Origin: Pectinatus brassicae
Lineage (GTDB): Bacteria; Bacillota; Negativicutes; Selenomonadales; Selenomonadaceae
Direction: 5' to 3'
Assembly (NCBI RefSeq): GCF_014201835.1
Contig: NZ_JACHFH010000002.1
Span: forward strand, 94,426-158,425
DNA length: 64,000 nt
Part shown: piece by piece, positions 25,901-34,946 of the stretch
Layout of the letters: each line of letters begins with the position of its first letter
Numbering within the stretch: the first letter of the stretch is position 1
Notes under the pieces: generated by a model
Told to the model about the DNA's origin: nothing
What the model saw: only the letters and a program-made list of their open reading frames with translations
Databases searched by the model: none
Position numbers and translations under genes: made by a program

Positions 25901-27073
25901 TTATATCATTCTCCGTGTTATTTCCACCGCTGCCCGATTAGCAAATACAAGACTTTCCAACAAGCTGTTGCTAGCTAAACGATTTTTGCCATGTACACCA
26001 TTACAGCTTGTTTCACCCACAGCAAACAAGTTTTTCATCGTTGTTTCCGAATCACTGTTTACATGAATACCTCCCATAAAATAATGCTGTGCCGGAACTA
26101 TCGGTATCGGTTCTTTTAATATATCATAGCCTTCTTCCAAACATTTTTCCTGAATGTGCGGAAAATGCTGCACTATAATATCATCGGGAACATTTTCAAA
26201 TGACATCCAGACATGCTTGCTGCCTTCTTTTTCCATTTGCTCATAGATAGCCTTGGATACAATATCACGCGGCAAAAGTTCATCGACAAATCGTTCTTTT
26301 TTATTATTAAGTAAAATGGCTTTTTCACCACGGGCCGATTCTGATATTAAGAAACTGCGTCCAGCTTTTTCACTGTAGAGACTTGTTGGGTGTATCTGCA
26401 CATAATCCATATGTTCAAGCTGAATATTATGCTGTTTGGCTATACGGCAGGCATCGCCTGTCAGATGTGGGAAATTGGTGGAATGTTCATATAAGCCGCC
26501 AATGCCACCTGTAGCCATTACCACAAAAGGTGCCTTTATCAACAATTCCTTATTTTCTCTATCCACAGCTTTTATGCCCTGGCACTGCCGTGCTTCTTCT
26601 ATTATATCAGTCATTGTTACATATTCTTTAATTGTTACATTAGCCATTTTTTTCACTTCTGCTAATAATGTTGTCGTAATTTCTTTACCTGTTATATCTT
26701 CATGAAAACAGATACGGGGACGGGAATGAGCCCCTTCGCGTGTATATTTCAAGGAACCATCATCATTTCGGGCAAAGCGCACGCCGCGCTGCAATAAATC
26801 ATCGATAATCTTACGACTGGAACGTATCATAATATCTACGCTTTCCTGTCGATTTTCATAATGACCAGCCTTCATTGTATCTTCAAAATAAGCATCATAA
26901 TCATCCTTATCATGCAATACACAAATTCCGCCCTGTGCCAGCATCGAATCACTGCTTATTTCGTCGGCTTTAGTTATTATCAATACTTTATTATTCTGTG
27001 ATAAATTAAGTGCCGTATATAAACCACCAACACCACAGCCAACGATTACGACATCATATTCAAATTCTTCCAT
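25901..27073 (-). CDS. nadB: L-aspartate oxidase, short form
   Basis: 390 aa flavoprotein oxidising aspartate to iminoaspartate, the NadA substrate. FAD motif VVIVGCGVGGLYTALNL, SDSMLAQGGICV, the active-site region REGAHSRPRICFHEDITGKE, HPTSLY and GVHGKNRLASNSLLESLVF are present. It ends about 130-150 residues before the usual 510-540-aa proteins, so the C-terminal helical domain of the fumarate-reductase family is missing. In an anaerobe the electron acceptor is probably fumarate, not oxygen. Confidence 0.93.
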   Translation of the reverse strand: MEEFEYDVVIVGCGVGGLYTALNLSQNNKVLIITKADEISSDSMLAQGGICVLHDKDDYDAYFEDTMKAGHYENRQESVDIMIRSSRKIIDDLLQRGVRFARNDDGSLKYTREGAHSRPRICFHEDITGKEITTTLLAEVKKMANVTIKEYVTMTDIIEEARQCQGIKAVDRENKELLIKAPFVVMATGGIGGLYEHSTNFPHLTGDACRIAKQHNIQLEHMDYVQIHPTSLYSEKAGRSFLISESARGEKAILLNNKKERFVDELLPRDIVSKAIYEQMEKEGSKHVWMSFENVPDDIIVQHFPHIQEKCLEEGYDILKEPIPIVPAQHYFMGGIHVNSDSETTMKNLFAVGETSCNGVHGKNRLASNSLLESLVFANRAAVEITRRMI

Positions 27074-27136
27074 TTTTCGCTATCCCCTTTACTTCTCTGC
27101 AAAATTTAGACTAGTACAATAAAGAATTTTTATGCA

Positions 27137-28039
27137 TTATGCTAATTCCATCATTTTTTCCAACGGCTTAACCGCCTGTTTGGCAAGTTCACGATCAACT
27201 TCAATGCCACTGCCGCCATTTTTCAAAGCCTGCAACACATTTTCCAATGTATTTAATTTCATATTAAGACATTTAGGTACTCGTGCCGTAAAATAAAATT
27301 TATTCGACAAAGCATCCTGTTCCAATTTATGTTTTACGCCTATTTCCGTAGCAATAATAAACTCTTGCTTATTGCTATTAGCGGCATAATCAATTATCCC
27401 ACTGGTCGAGCCAATATAATCAGCTATTTTTATAATAGCTTCATTACACTCCGGATGTGCTAGTATTTCCGCTTGCGGATGTTCTTGTTTTAATTCTTGT
27501 ATTTGTTCCATGCGCATATGCTCATGAATAGGGCAAAAACCATCATTAAAAATAAAATTCTTCTCGGGAACTTTTTCAGCCACATAACGGCCCAAATTCT
27601 TGTCGGGAATAAATAATATATTCTTTTGCGGTAATTTCTTTACTATGTTCACGGCATTAGATGATGTAACGCAAACATCCGCATAAGTTTTAGTCTCAGT
27701 AGTGGAATTAATATAGCAAACTACTGCCAAATCATCATATTGCTGCCGCATTTGTTTTATGTATTCATTGTCTATCATATGTGCCATAAAGCAGTCTGCC
27801 CGTTCATCAGGCAATAACACTGTTTTGGCCGGATTAAGCATCTTAGCACACTCGGCCATAAATCGCACACCAGCAAAAATTATTATGTCCGATTCCAGCT
27901 TGGCAGCAACTTTACTAAGATAAAAAGAATCCCCTACATAATCAGCAATGTCCTGTACCTGTCCTTCAGCATAATAATGCGCCAAAATAACGGCATTTTT
28001 TTCTGTTTTTAATTTTAATATTTCTTCCTGCTTTGTCAT
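27137..28039 (-). CDS. nadA: Quinolinate synthase
   Basis: 300 aa iron-sulfur enzyme condensing iminoaspartate and dihydroxyacetone phosphate. Cluster cysteines appear in FMAECAKML (about residue 81), near FNDGFCPIHEHM/HPECNEA (about 168-198) and near VPKCLNMKL (about 253). GDSFYLSK and VTSSNAVNIVKK match the three-domain fold. GGAG 7 bases before ATG. First gene of the operon. Confidence 0.95.
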   Translation of the reverse strand: MTKQEEILKLKTEKNAVILAHYYAEGQVQDIADYVGDSFYLSKVAAKLESDIIIFAGVRFMAECAKMLNPAKTVLLPDERADCFMAHMIDNEYIKQMRQQYDDLAVVCYINSTTETKTYADVCVTSSNAVNIVKKLPQKNILFIPDKNLGRYVAEKVPEKNFIFNDGFCPIHEHMRMEQIQELKQEHPQAEILAHPECNEAIIKIADYIGSTSGIIDYAANSNKQEFIIATEIGVKHKLEQDALSNKFYFTARVPKCLNMKLNTLENVLQALKNGGSGIEVDRELAKQAVKPLEKMMELA

Positions 28040-28177
28040 AACATCACTCCAACTATCAACAATTCTTTAATTATCAACACTGTTCTAACTCATTTATATA
28101 GCATATTATGATGTCGGTAATTTTTATTGCAGACAAATTTTTAATATAAATACCTAATTGATTAAGATATTGCATGC

Positions 28178-28206
28178 ATTATAGCAGATATTATTACATA
28201 TGACAA
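28178..28206 (-). promoter_or_regulatory. Promoter of the nad operon
   Basis: -35 TTGTCA (28201-28206), 17-bp spacer, -10 TATAAT (28178-28183), minus strand. The -35 overlaps CTGTCTTGTCAT, a possible NiaR contact, but no full dyad is clear. Confidence 0.65.
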
Positions 28207-28273
28207 GACAGTTATATTGACATAATATTTTTATCATATTATTTAAAATTATTGTTATATTTTGTCATTTATA

Positions 28274-28302
28274 TTGATAATTACTATTGTCAGTCGTATA
28301 CT
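28274..28302 (+). promoter_or_regulatory. Promoter of the fucO-like gene
   Basis: -35 TTGATA (28274-28279), 17-bp spacer, -10 TATACT (28297-28302); divergent from the nad promoter 68 bp away. Confidence 0.65.
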
Positions 28303-28371
28303 ATTTATATTAGAATTTTATTTTCATAACTTTCTAACTATAATAATTTTACTTGCAAAGGGGTACTTACT

Positions 28372-29523
28372 ATGGTTTACAGAACAATTTTAAACGAAAC
28401 ATCTTATTTTGGTAAAGGTGCTATTAAAGAAATCGCAACTGAAATTAAAAAACGCAATTTAAAAAAAGTTTTATTGGTTACCGACAAAGATTTAATAAAA
28501 TTTAATGTAGCTACTAAAGTATGCGATATACTGCAAGATGCCCAAATAGATTACGAAGTATATGATAATATCAAGCCTAACCCCACTATAAAAAATGTTA
28601 CTGACGGTGTTAAGTTTTGCAAAAAATCAGCCGCTGATGTAATTGTTGCCGTAGGCGGTGGCAGCTCTATCGACACCAGCAAGGCCATTGCCATCATCAT
28701 GACCAACCCTGAATTCGCTGATGTCAGAAGCCTTGAAGGCGCCTCTGACACCAAAAATAAAGCTATGCCAATTATTGCCGTTTCTACTACCTCTGGAACT
28801 GCCGCTGAAGTTACCATTAATTATGTAATAACCGATGAAGAAAAAAATCGCAAATTTGTCTGCGCTGATCCTCATGATATTCCGGTTATCGCCATAGTAG
28901 ATCCGGATATGACTGCCTCAATGCCAGCCAAGCTTTGTGCTGCTACAGGTATGGACGCATTGGTCCATGCTATTGAAGGATACATAACAAAAGGGTCCTG
29001 GGAATTAACCGACATGCTTCATCTAAAAGCCATTGAAATAATTTCCCGTTCCTTGCGCAGTTCCGTACAAGGCTGTCCACAAGGACGCTCCGATATGGCA
29101 TTAGGTCAATATATTGCCGGTATGGGATTTTCTAATGTAGGTTTAGGCATTGTTCATTCCATGGCACATCCGTTAAGCGCTGTTTATGACACACCTCATG
29201 GTGTTGCCTGTGCAATATTACTAACTCCGGTCTTAAAATTCAATGCGGACTCTTCCCACGATAAGTACCGCGATATTGCCAAAGCTATGGACGTTGATGG
29301 TACAGCGACCATGACTGTGGAAGAAGCCCGCAAAGCCTGTATCGCTGCTGTAGAAAAACTCAGCCTTGATGTTGGCATTCCGCAAAAACTTAGTGAACTC
29401 GGTGTACAGGAAAAAGATATTGAATTTTTAGCCCAATCCGCTATTGCTGATGCCTGCACTCCGGGCAATCCACGCGATGTAACACTCGACGAAGTAATTG
29501 GAATCTATAAATCAATCCTCTAA
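28372..29523 (+). CDS. fucO: Lactaldehyde reductase / iron-containing alcohol dehydrogenase (FucO-like)
   Basis: 383 aa, the length of FucO. It matches the FucO pattern along its whole length: ILNETSYFGKGAI, VGGGSSIDTSKAI, NPEFADVRSLEGAS, TAAEVTINYVITDEEKNRKF, DPHDIPVIAIVDPDM, and the metal ligands in GMDALVHAIEGYITKGSW and HSMAHPLSAVYDTPHGV. It reduces lactaldehyde to 1,2-propanediol, or ethylene-glycol-type substrates. No fucose or rhamnose genes are nearby, so its physiological role here (propanediol or general alcohol formation) is open. AAAGGGG ribosome site 8 bases before ATG; no clear terminator follows. Confidence 0.88.
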   Translation: MVYRTILNETSYFGKGAIKEIATEIKKRNLKKVLLVTDKDLIKFNVATKVCDILQDAQIDYEVYDNIKPNPTIKNVTDGVKFCKKSAADVIVAVGGGSSIDTSKAIAIIMTNPEFADVRSLEGASDTKNKAMPIIAVSTTSGTAAEVTINYVITDEEKNRKFVCADPHDIPVIAIVDPDMTASMPAKLCAATGMDALVHAIEGYITKGSWELTDMLHLKAIEIISRSLRSSVQGCPQGRSDMALGQYIAGMGFSNVGLGIVHSMAHPLSAVYDTPHGVACAILLTPVLKFNADSSHDKYRDIAKAMDVDGTATMTVEEARKACIAAVEKLSLDVGIPQKLSELGVQEKDIEFLAQSAIADACTPGNPRDVTLDEVIGIYKSIL

Positions 29524-29615
29524 AATTAATATTTATTTTATTTTTTATTTTATTTTTTTGTAATTTTGTATACAAAACTATTGTAATATTTTTATTTATA
29601 TGATATTGTATATGT

Positions 29616-29903
29616 CATACGAAAAATGCATTGCAGAGGAATAGTAGTATTTACAAATGACTTACAGAGAGTTGTTATTTGGTGCAAAACAACAGTCTAG
29701 TAAATGTGAACTCACCTTGAAGCAGCTGCCTGAAATATCCAAGTAAGCGCAGACGGAGTCCGACCGTTATAACGGAGCGATATAACACTGTTAGTATAGT
29801 GCGTATCTGTAAAAGTGTATACTAATATACAATTAGTATAAATTAGAGTGGTACCGCGAAAGCCAGCCTTTCGTCTCTTATTAAGAGACGAAAGGCTTTT
29901 TTA
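29616..29903 (+). promoter_or_regulatory. T-box leader, probable Leu specifier, for leuA
   Basis: Stem-I elements AGAGAGTTG and GGTGCAAAACAAC, a specifier region GTGAA-CTC-ACC (CTC at 29711-29713, leucine codon), the T-box core AGAGTGGTACCGCG (29845-29858), and a terminator AGCCTTTCGTCTCTT / AAGAGACGAAAGGCT followed by TTTTTTA (29865-29903). Uncharged tRNA-Leu would stabilise the antiterminator and let leuA be read. A candidate promoter TTGTAA-17-TATTGT lies at 29581-29609. Confidence 0.88.
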
Positions 29904-29951
29904 TTACATTTAATGCAATAATAACATTTATTATTTCCAGGAGGATTAATT

Positions 29952-31631
29952 ATGTCTGCTATGAATATCGAAAAATACACCAAAAATTACTTTATGCCGC
30001 CAACAGTTGATATGAGCTGGGCTTTGCAAGAACACCCCACTAAAGCCCCTACCTGGTGCAGTGTTGATTTGCGTGACGGCAATCAAGCTTTAGTTATCCC
30101 AATGAGTCTCGATGAAAAAATCGAATTCTATAAAATGCTCGTAAAAGTCGGCTTTAAAGAAATTGAAGTTGGCTTTCCCGCAGCTTCCGAAACCGAATAT
30201 GCTTTTTTGCGTACGCTTATCGAAAAAGAATTAATACCCGACGATGTTACCATTCAGGTATTAACCCAGGCCCGCGAACATATAATCAAAAAAACTTTTG
30301 AAGCTCTTGATGGCGTAAATAATGCTATCGTTCATGTCTATAATTCCACATCTGTACCACAACGCGAACAGGTATTTAAAAAATCAAAAGCCGATATTAA
30401 AAAAATTGCACAAAACGGTGCCCTTATGCTAAAAGACCTTACTGAACAAGCCGGCAAAAACTATCGCTTCGAATATTCTCCGGAAAGCTTCACCGGCACA
30501 GAAGTCGATTATGCCTGCGAAGTATGCAATGCCGTACTTGATATCTGGCAGCCAACAGCACAAAGAAAAGCTATTATTAATCTGCCTTCGACAGTGCAAA
30601 TGTCAATGCCGCATGTCTATGCCGCCCAAATAGCCTATATGTCACAAAATCTTATTAATCGCGACAATGTTATTTTATCATTACATCCACATAATGACAG
30701 AGGTACCGGTGTTGCTGATTCTGAAATGGGTCTTTTAGCCGGTGCCGACAGAATAGAAGGAACTTTATTCGGCAACGGCGAACGTACCGGCAATGCCGAT
30801 ATTGTGACAATTGCCATGAATATGGCCGCACTTGGTGTCGACCCCAAACTCAACTTCAGCAATATGAATGAAATAGTTGATTTATACCAGCGAGTTACCC
30901 GTATGCATGTCTATGAACGTCAACCTTATTCCGGCAGCCTGGTATTTGCAGCTTTTTCTGGTTCGCACCAAGACGCTATTGCTAAAGGCATGAAATGGCG
31001 TGAAGAGAAAAAACCTCAATACTGGACTGTGCCTTATTTATTGATTGATCCGCAGGATATCGGTCGTCAGTATGATGGCGACGTCATTCGCATCAACAGC
31101 CAATCCGGCAAAGGCGGTGTTGCCTATGTAATGGAACAAAAATATGGACTGGATATGCCCAATAAAATGCGTGAGGACTTTGGCTATTGCGTCAAAAATG
31201 TTTCTGATCATCAGCATAAAGAACTTATGCCTGATGAAATATATAAAATTTTCCATGACACTTATGTCAATATTGAAACTCCATTACGCCTGATTGATTT
31301 TAATTTGGATAAAACTGCTGATGGCATGCGCAAGGGACATTTACACCTTGCTATAAACAATAAAGAAAAACAAATCCCTGCCTATGGCAACGGTCGTCTT
31401 GATGCCGTAAATAATGCCCTGCAAAAAGAACTTAATATAAAATATAATAATCTCGTTTACAGCGAACATGCTATGGAAATCGGTTCAACCTCAAGAGCTA
31501 TGGCCTATATTGGCATTACTGATGAAAAGGATAATACGTACTGGGGTGCCGGTATGGATACCGATATAATCACGGCATCCGTATTAGCACTTATCAGCGC
31601 AATAAATAAAAAATTAAATAACACTCTATAA
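29952..31631 (+). CDS. leuA: 2-isopropylmalate synthase (long form)
   Basis: 559 aa, the longer LeuA2-type enzyme. Catalytic barrel: SVDLRDGNQALVIPM, KEIEVGFPAASETEY, metal His in LSLHPHNDRGTGVADSE, and GTLFGNGERTGNADIV. The C-terminal part (about 430-559) is the leucine-binding allosteric domain ending EIGSTSRAMAYIGI. First committed step of leucine synthesis; it is apart from leuCDB and under its own Leu T-box. AGGAGG 7-8 bases before ATG. Confidence 0.96.
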   Translation: MSAMNIEKYTKNYFMPPTVDMSWALQEHPTKAPTWCSVDLRDGNQALVIPMSLDEKIEFYKMLVKVGFKEIEVGFPAASETEYAFLRTLIEKELIPDDVTIQVLTQAREHIIKKTFEALDGVNNAIVHVYNSTSVPQREQVFKKSKADIKKIAQNGALMLKDLTEQAGKNYRFEYSPESFTGTEVDYACEVCNAVLDIWQPTAQRKAIINLPSTVQMSMPHVYAAQIAYMSQNLINRDNVILSLHPHNDRGTGVADSEMGLLAGADRIEGTLFGNGERTGNADIVTIAMNMAALGVDPKLNFSNMNEIVDLYQRVTRMHVYERQPYSGSLVFAAFSGSHQDAIAKGMKWREEKKPQYWTVPYLLIDPQDIGRQYDGDVIRINSQSGKGGVAYVMEQKYGLDMPNKMREDFGYCVKNVSDHQHKELMPDEIYKIFHDTYVNIETPLRLIDFNLDKTADGMRKGHLHLAINNKEKQIPAYGNGRLDAVNNALQKELNIKYNNLVYSEHAMEIGSTSRAMAYIGITDEKDNTYWGAGMDTDIITASVLALISAINKKLNNTL

Positions 31632-31753
31632 TCTTTAAATAAGGGTTAAATCACTATTATACTTGTTATTTTTGCAGTCTTATGTGTTACATTATTACAT
31701 GTCTGCTTTATGTTTTATATTAATTCTTTCTATATTTTATTTATAAATGGCTA

Positions 31754-31782
31754 TTGACAAATTACAAGTAAAATACTAGAAT
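31754..31782 (+). promoter_or_regulatory. Promoter of the BASS carrier-ilvD operon
   Basis: -35 TTGACA (31754-31759), 17-bp spacer, -10 TAGAAT (31777-31782). The stretch 31632-31750 before it is AT-rich without recognisable features. Confidence 0.65.
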
Positions 31783-31789
31783 AATTATC

Positions 31790-32085
31790 ACACTATGTAG
31801 CTGTACAATATTACAAATATAATATCCAAATAAATTTCATGAAGAGAATAAGTAAGCATTTTTTTGTTTTCCAGAGAGTCAGCATTCGGTGTAAGCTGAT
31901 AAACAAAACCTGCCCAATATCATCTCCGAAAAGCAACACTGAAAACAGTAAGTGGCGCCGGTATTTCTCCGTTATAAGAAACACGTATGTTAGTACGTTG
32001 TAAGTGCATTTATTTTTACTAATAAATGAATTTGGGTGGTAACGCGGATAATCCGTCCCTTTCTTAAGGGGCGGATTTATTTTTA
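31790..32085 (+). promoter_or_regulatory. T-box leader, probable Ile specifier
   Basis: Stem-I parts AGAGAGTCAGC and CGGTGTAAGCTG, specifier region CCCAAT-ATC-ATCTCC (ATC at 31919-31921, isoleucine), T-box core GGGTGGTAACGCGG (32034-32047), then terminator ATCCGTCCCTT / AAGGGGCGGAT with TTATTTTT. Alignment of the specifier region with the leuA T-box puts CTC and ATC at the same place. Confidence 0.85.
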
Positions 32086-32104
32086 TCTTTAGGGAGGCTA
32101 TTTT

Positions 32105-33085
32105 ATGTCTGCATTAAGCAAATTAAGTAATTTCGTAACCAAATACATGGCAATCATTGTTTTACTTATCGCTATTATTGCTCTTTTTATTCCGGCATCA
32201 TTTACCTGGTCCACTAAGTATATTATTTTTCTGCTGGGCATTGTCATGTTTGGTATGGGAATGACTTTAAAACTATCAGATTTCTCCTTGGTTTTTCAGC
32301 GCCCACGTGATGTTTGCATCGGTGCTGTTGCCCAGTTTACCATTATGCCGCTTTTAGCCTGGGGATTAGCCAAAGCTTTTAATCTGCCACCCGAGCTTGC
32401 TGTCGGTGTAATTCTTGTTGGCACCTGCCCCGGTGGTACATCATCCAATGTCATGACCTTTTTGGCCAAAGGCGATGTTGCTCTGTCAGTTGCGATAACA
32501 ATGACCACTACTGTTCTTGCTCCATTTATAACACCGCTTTTAACCTGGTATCTAGCTGGTGCCTGGGTTGATATTTCCCTAAGTGCGATGTTCTTGTCTA
32601 TTTTTAAAGTAGTTGTTATTCCGATTATGCTAGGTATTATCTGCAATAAATTTTTTGGCAATTTTGTACGCAGAACTATTGCCGTTCTGCCGCTTATTTC
32701 CGTTATAGCTATCGTTATAATTGTCGGCGGTGTAGTTTCAGTCAGTGCCCAGAAAATAATGCAGACTGGTTTATTAATCATCGGCATCGTTATGCTGCAT
32801 AATCTCTGTGGTTACCTGTTGGGCTATACGTTAGCAAGAATAACCGGTCTTAACCTCTCTAAGCAAAAAGCCGTTGCCATCGAAGTTGGTATGCAAAACT
32901 CCGGACTGGCCACCTCGCTGGCACTTATGCACTTTGGTGCTACTGCCGCTATTCCTGGTGCAATTTTTAGTGTTTGGCATAATATTTCCGGTTCATTGGT
33001 CGCTAATTATTTATCCAGTAAAACTGATACAAGTTTATCTACTAACGATTCCGTCATTAAAAATGATTTAGAATTCAATAAATAA
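32105..33085 (+). CDS. BASS-family transporter (bile acid:sodium symporter fold)
   Basis: 326 aa, about nine or ten helices. Family signatures: [12 protein letters not shown] (about residue 50), [25 protein letters not shown] split by position (about 112-136), and [13 protein letters not shown] (about 258). The YocS/PanS branch carries organic anions including pantoate and 2-oxo acids with sodium. Here it is the first gene behind an Ile T-box, 28 bp before ilvD, so a branched-chain 2-oxo-acid or pantoate substrate is likely. Transport direction is unknown. GGGAGG 7 bases before ATG. Confidence 0.87.
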   Translation: MSALSKLSNFVTKYMAIIVLLIAIIALFIPASFTWSTKYIIFLLGIVMFGMGMTLKLSDFSLVFQRPRDVCIGAVAQFTIMPLLAWGLAKAFNLPPELAVGVILVGTCPGGTSSNVMTFLAKGDVALSVAITMTTTVLAPFITPLLTWYLAGAWVDISLSAMFLSIFKVVVIPIMLGIICNKFFGNFVRRTIAVLPLISVIAIVIIVGGVVSVSAQKIMQTGLLIIGIVMLHNLCGYLLGYTLARITGLNLSKQKAVAIEVGMQNSGLATSLALMHFGATAAIPGAIFSVWHNISGSLVANYLSSKTDTSLSTNDSVIKNDLEFNK

Positions 33086-33113
33086 ATTTAATAATTTCAA
33101 GGAGAGATATAAT

Positions 33114-34766
33114 ATGAAAAGTGATTTAGCAAAAAAAGGTCCTGAACGTTCTGCTCATAGAGCTCTATTTTATGCCATGGGCTATGGCCCTGACGACTTA
33201 AAAAAACCAATGATAGGCATTGTAAATGCCTTTAATGAAATAATTCCCGGTCATATCCACCTGAGAACTATTGCTGAAGCCGCCAAGCTGGGTGTTGCTG
33301 CTGGTGGTGGTATGCCTGTAGAATTTCCGGCTATTGGTGTTTGTGATGGTATAGCCATGGGGCATGAAGGTATGAAATATTCCCTAGCCAGCCGTGAATT
33401 AATTGCCGATTCCATTGAAGCTGTTGCAGCTGGACATGCCTTTGACGGTCTTGTAATGATTCCTAATTGTGACAAAGTTGTCCCTGGCATGCTAATGGCT
33501 GCCGCCCGTCTTAACATTCCCTGCATCGTCGTAAGCGGTGGACCAATGCTGGCCGGCCGCCATAACGGTGAAAACGTCAGTGTAAGTACAACTTTTGAGG
33601 CCGCTGGTAAATTTGCCGCCGGCAAAATGGATGAAGCTTCCATGACCTCGCTTGAAGCTGATGCCTGCCCTGGTTGCGGTTCCTGCGCTGGTCTTTTCAC
33701 CGCCAATACAATGAACTGCCTAACTGAAGTATTAGGCATGGGCCTGCCTGGCAACGGCACTATCCCTGCTGCTTATTTTGGTCAGCGCCGCATGCTTGCC
33801 AAAGCCGCTGGTGAGCGCATTGTAGAATTAGTGAAAAAAGATATTAAGCCGCGCGATATCATGACTAAAAAAGCGTTTGAAAATGCTATTACCGTCGATA
33901 TGGGAATCGGTGGTTCTTCCAATACTGTGCTTCATCTTACCGCTATCGCCCACGAAGCCGGCATTACCCTGCCACCGCCTTTATTTGATGAAATCAGCGC
34001 CAAGACGCCTTATATAACAAAGCTCAGTCCCGGCGGCATATATCATATGCAGGACTTAAACGAAGCTGGTGGCATATCTGCTGTTATGAACGAACTAGCT
34101 AAAAAAGATATCATTCACCTTGACGCCCTAACTGTAGACGGTACTGTTGGCGAACGCATTAAAAATGCCGTTATCCATCGTCCTGAGGTAATAAAAAGTG
34201 TTGATGCCCCTTATCGTAAAACCGGTGGTATTGCTATATTAAAAGGCAACCTTGCGCCTGATTATGCCGTTGTTAAAGAAAGTGCCGTTACCGAGGATAT
34301 GCTTTGCTATAAAGGCACTGCCAAAGTGTTTAATTCGGAAGAAGAAGCTATTGCCGCTATCACCAGTCGTAAAATAAACAATGGTGATGTTGTTGTCATC
34401 CGTTACGAAGGGCCTAAAGGTGGTCCTGGTATGCGCGAAATGCTTAATCCTACCGCTGTCATTACTGGCATGGGATTAAAGGTAGCTCTGATAACCGATG
34501 GTCGTTTTTCCGGTGCTACGCGCGGTGCCTGTATCGGTCACGTTTCCCCTGAAGCTATGGCCGGCGGTCCTATCGCTATGATAAAAGATGGCGATACAAT
34601 AAACATTGACATTCCAGCACGTAAACTCGAACTTGTCATTGACAATGCTGAAATGGAAGAACGCAAAGCGAACTGGGTTAAACCAGAGCCTAAAATAAAA
34701 ACCGGCTATTTATCCCGCTATGCAAAATTAACAACATCAGCCAGTACAGGAGCCGTCTTAGAATAA
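33114..34766 (+). CDS. ilvD: Dihydroxy-acid dehydratase
   Basis: 550 aa iron-sulfur dehydratase giving the 2-oxo acids for valine, isoleucine and leucine. Cluster region NCDKVVPGM (about residue 122) and [18 protein letters not shown] (about 190-205), plus [19 protein letters not shown] and [26 protein letters not shown] precedes ATG. Under Ile T-box control with the BASS carrier. ilvBNC are not in this window. Confidence 0.97.
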   Translation: MKSDLAKKGPERSAHRALFYAMGYGPDDLKKPMIGIVNAFNEIIPGHIHLRTIAEAAKLGVAAGGGMPVEFPAIGVCDGIAMGHEGMKYSLASRELIADSIEAVAAGHAFDGLVMIPNCDKVVPGMLMAAARLNIPCIVVSGGPMLAGRHNGENVSVSTTFEAAGKFAAGKMDEASMTSLEADACPGCGSCAGLFTANTMNCLTEVLGMGLPGNGTIPAAYFGQRRMLAKAAGERIVELVKKDIKPRDIMTKKAFENAITVDMGIGGSSNTVLHLTAIAHEAGITLPPPLFDEISAKTPYITKLSPGGIYHMQDLNEAGGISAVMNELAKKDIIHLDALTVDGTVGERIKNAVIHRPEVIKSVDAPYRKTGGIAILKGNLAPDYAVVKESAVTEDMLCYKGTAKVFNSEEEAIAAITSRKINNGDVVVIRYEGPKGGPGMREMLNPTAVITGMGLKVALITDGRFSGATRGACIGHVSPEAMAGGPIAMIKDGDTINIDIPARKLELVIDNAEMEERKANWVKPEPKIKTGYLSRYAKLTTSASTGAVLE

Positions 34767-34775
34767 TTTTTTTAT

Positions 34776-34818
34776 CAGCTGCTATTTTAAAATCATTTAA
34801 AATAGCAGCTTTTTTATT
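34776..34818 (+). terminator. Terminator of ilvD
   Basis: AGCTGCTATTTTAAA / TTTAAAATAGCAGCT with short loop and TTTTTTA after it. Confidence 0.9.
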
Positions 34819-34946
34819 TACCATATCATTTCTATAATAAAAATTTCTAAAATTGTGAAATTTACAGGAATATTGCTTCAGCATCTAGAAGAATGTTTTA
34901 ATATACAACTATGATTATATACCAATATAGGCAGGAGGCTGTCCTT

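Noticed and set aside
28195..28215. NiaR operator before nadA
   Set aside because: CTGTCTTGTCAT overlaps the -35, but I could not find a convincing dyad, so no operator is called although control by NiaR is likely from gene order.
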